64,000 nt of DNA, taken from Rotaria macrura (Eukaryota > Rotifera > Eurotatoria > Philodinida > Philodinidae). The stretch lies in the NCBI GenBank assembly GCA_900239685.1, contig OENT01000159.1, forward strand, positions 116,908 to 180,907. Reading direction: 5' to 3'. Under the pieces are notes generated by a model. The model saw only the letters and a program-made list of their open reading frames with translations, did not search any database and was not told where the DNA came from. Position 1 is the first letter of the stretch. Every line of letters begins with the position of its first letter. Shown one piece after another: positions 62,428-64,000 of the stretch. Both the position numbers and the translations under genes were made by a program.

Positions 62428-62706
62428 ACTACCCAGATCGAACGATACGGTCCGTATAAGTCCCGTCTACGGGCAGTATATCGAGCGCAGAAATACAGAC
62501 AGTACCATCATTAAAATAGGCCGTTTTACCACCATGTACCGTGTCAATACTGCCCCGTATTACTGTGCCCTCTAATGGTCCCGTATACTGGGCCATAGTA
62601 TTACAGGGTACGGCCGTAAAACGGTCTATTTTAATGATGATACGGACCGTAGTTCTGCACCCGATATTCGGCTCGTATACGGGGCGTATCGTTCAACCTG
62701 CGTAGT
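62428..62706. repeat. 279 bp GC-richer inverted-repeat element (foldback/MITE-like)
   Basis: Left end ACTACCCAGATCGAACGATA and the reverse complement of the right end (ACTACGCAGGTTGAACGATA) match at 17 of 20 positions. The symmetry continues inward: CATCATTAAAATAGGCCGTT on the left against its complement near 62615-62640. The element is rich in CCGTA and CCCGTAT words and markedly more GC-rich than its surroundings, which suggests insertion. No coding capacity. Confidence 0.8.
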
Positions 62707-62739
62707 TTACTTTAATTTAAACATGAAGAGCACACACAG

Positions 62740-62830
62740 CAGTGAAACCTCTATTAGTGAACACTCCTCTAATATGATCAACCTGTTATACTGAACGGTC
62801 GCATTTCCAACCAAGCGATTTTTGCTAGAA
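62740..62830. mobile_element. pogo/Tigger-like terminal inverted repeat, single end
   Basis: Begins CAGTGAAACCTCTATTAGTG and continues with three degenerate subrepeats of the form CTcTAatA.tGAaCa (TATTAGTGAACA, TAATATGATCAA, TATACTGAACGG), spaced about 19-21 bp apart. That arrangement is typical of the ends of pogo/Tigger elements of the Tc1/mariner superfamily. A matching right end and a transposase were not found downstream in the window. Confidence 0.5.
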
Positions 62831-64000
62831 ATGACCCTCTCCAAAATGAAAACCCCGAAGTTCTGGATATAAACCCTTTTTTCCAGTACCTACCACACAT
62901 CTAGACCTCGATCGACATAGTGAACATAAAAAGGTAGGGTCATCTGCTCAGAATAGAAACGCTCTATCTGATTGGTCATTTCTTGAGTTCGCGAGGTAGA
63001 ATGACAAATTATTTACCTAAGACCTTATCTATACCAGCGATACAAATAGCAGATGTACCCAACATGATCAAAGTGTACAGAACCTTTGCTAAGTCTCGAG
63101 TAAATGCTGCTTTGAACGTTGCAGACAAAATAGTGTTCGCAGAACACTTAGTCCACGAAATTAACACTGCGCTCCATCGAAAAATCGATTTTTATATGAA
63201 TTAATTCTAATATCAGGGATGCCAAAAGCTGACTTTGAATGATACGACCTATGCACTTCATGTTTACTATTCAGTAGGGCTATTTGTTGTATTTTTTTCC
63301 TACGTAGAGTACTCACCATTTTTTTCTTTCCTCTTTTAACATGAGACGAATAGATTTTACAGCAGAAATATATATGAACTCGTTTTTTTCTAGATTCTAC
63401 CGAGCATTTCGATATACATACATTTTGGTACCGTTTGGTTACAAAAGTGAAGTGTACCAATACTTTTTGTTCAATAAACCAAAGTGAATGAAACCATTTT
63501 TTTTCTAATTCCATTCGGAACGCTGTCCATGACCCCGATAACCAGTGCCAAAGTGTCATCAAACGACTTAAAAATCTAAGAATAAGTTAAGCTCTTGTAT
63601 ATGTTTTTTTAACCCGAAAACAAACCCACCCACGAATTCTTTTTTCTCATATAACCCTCCCTAGAGTCGAGGGAGTAAGTGGGATAATATCTGTCTGTAT
63701 ATATGCATATGCAACACCCATAACGTGACTTTTTGTTAGAAAAATCAGGCATTATTATTTTTTGCGACACCTCCATATAAGAGGCTGGCCCGCCAATGGG
63801 TGAAATAGTTTTCATGTGATGGTGATCGTGCTTATGTGAAGTTTCTTGTGGTGTATTGCATCTCTTTCGAAGAGATAACAGATGAACAATGCGAGGCAGT
63901 GCCACTCCTTGGCAGATTCTTGTTTCAGTGTCTTCATTTTTACAATCCAATAGGTATTTTACGGATCGAATCTTATTAGTTGTTTGTATCTCTGCTCCTA

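Larger units (their letters stand above)
58756..64000. other. 5.2 kb gene-poor, repeat-rich right end
   Basis: No supported coding gene. Frames of up to 133 codons exist but show no family motifs. GC content rises locally, and the sequence holds a GATCC-rich repeat, two palindromic elements and a transposon-like terminal repeat, listed separately. Confidence 0.55.

Noticed and set aside
63161..63562. 133-codon minus-strand frame
   Set aside because: No recognisable domain; composition compatible with chance in this stretch.
1..64000. CRISPR array, rRNA, or integrated prokaryotic element
   Set aside because: No regularly spaced direct repeats of CRISPR type, no conserved rRNA text, and the genes are intron-containing animal genes.

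Overview
The window looks like a compact, AT-rich animal genome, most plausibly a bdelloid rotifer. That assignment is inference. It rests on metazoan-only genes (an Eph receptor, selenoprotein N), many GT-AG introns of about 45-100 bp mixed with a few of 0.9-3.1 kb, many microsatellites, foldback repeats and one closely packed two-gene unit. There is no bacterial, organellar, rRNA or CRISPR sequence. Nearly all genes are split by introns. I joined exons by reading phase and checked that every joined CDS length is a multiple of three.

Left third: a possible last exon of a gene at the edge, 6.6 kb of microsatellite-rich non-coding DNA, a complete 17-exon Eph receptor tyrosine kinase (6714-13015, +), a 4 kb gene desert with a 0.6 kb foldback repeat, a secreted orphan protein (17269-17910, -), a small four-helix membrane protein (18144-18702, -) and a complete RNase T2 gene (20678-22118, +).

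Middle: a repeat-rich stretch, then a tight pair on the minus strand (Ubl-UBA protein and GNAT acetyltransferase, 30 nt apart, AG directly before the second ATG) that looks like a trans-spliced operon. A truncated, dead copy of the RNase T2 gene follows at about 29.0-29.56 kb. Next come a C3orf38-family gene split by a 3.1 kb intron (29632-33709, -), an ACBD3 (GCP60) homologue (34206-37554, -) and, head to head with it across 326 bp, a TVP23 homologue (37881-40443, +). Both of the last two are Golgi proteins.

Right: selenoprotein N (43163-46348, -), with its in-frame UGA in the SCUG motif and a recognisable SECIS hairpin about 55 nt past the stop; an hnRNP A/B-like gene that joins two RRM pairs into one four-RRM protein (49572-55224, +); and a decayed 3' part of mitochondrial NAD(P) transhydrogenase (about 55990-58755, +). 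The last 5 kb has no supported gene but holds several foldback or transposon-derived repeats, including a pogo/Tigger-like terminal repeat.
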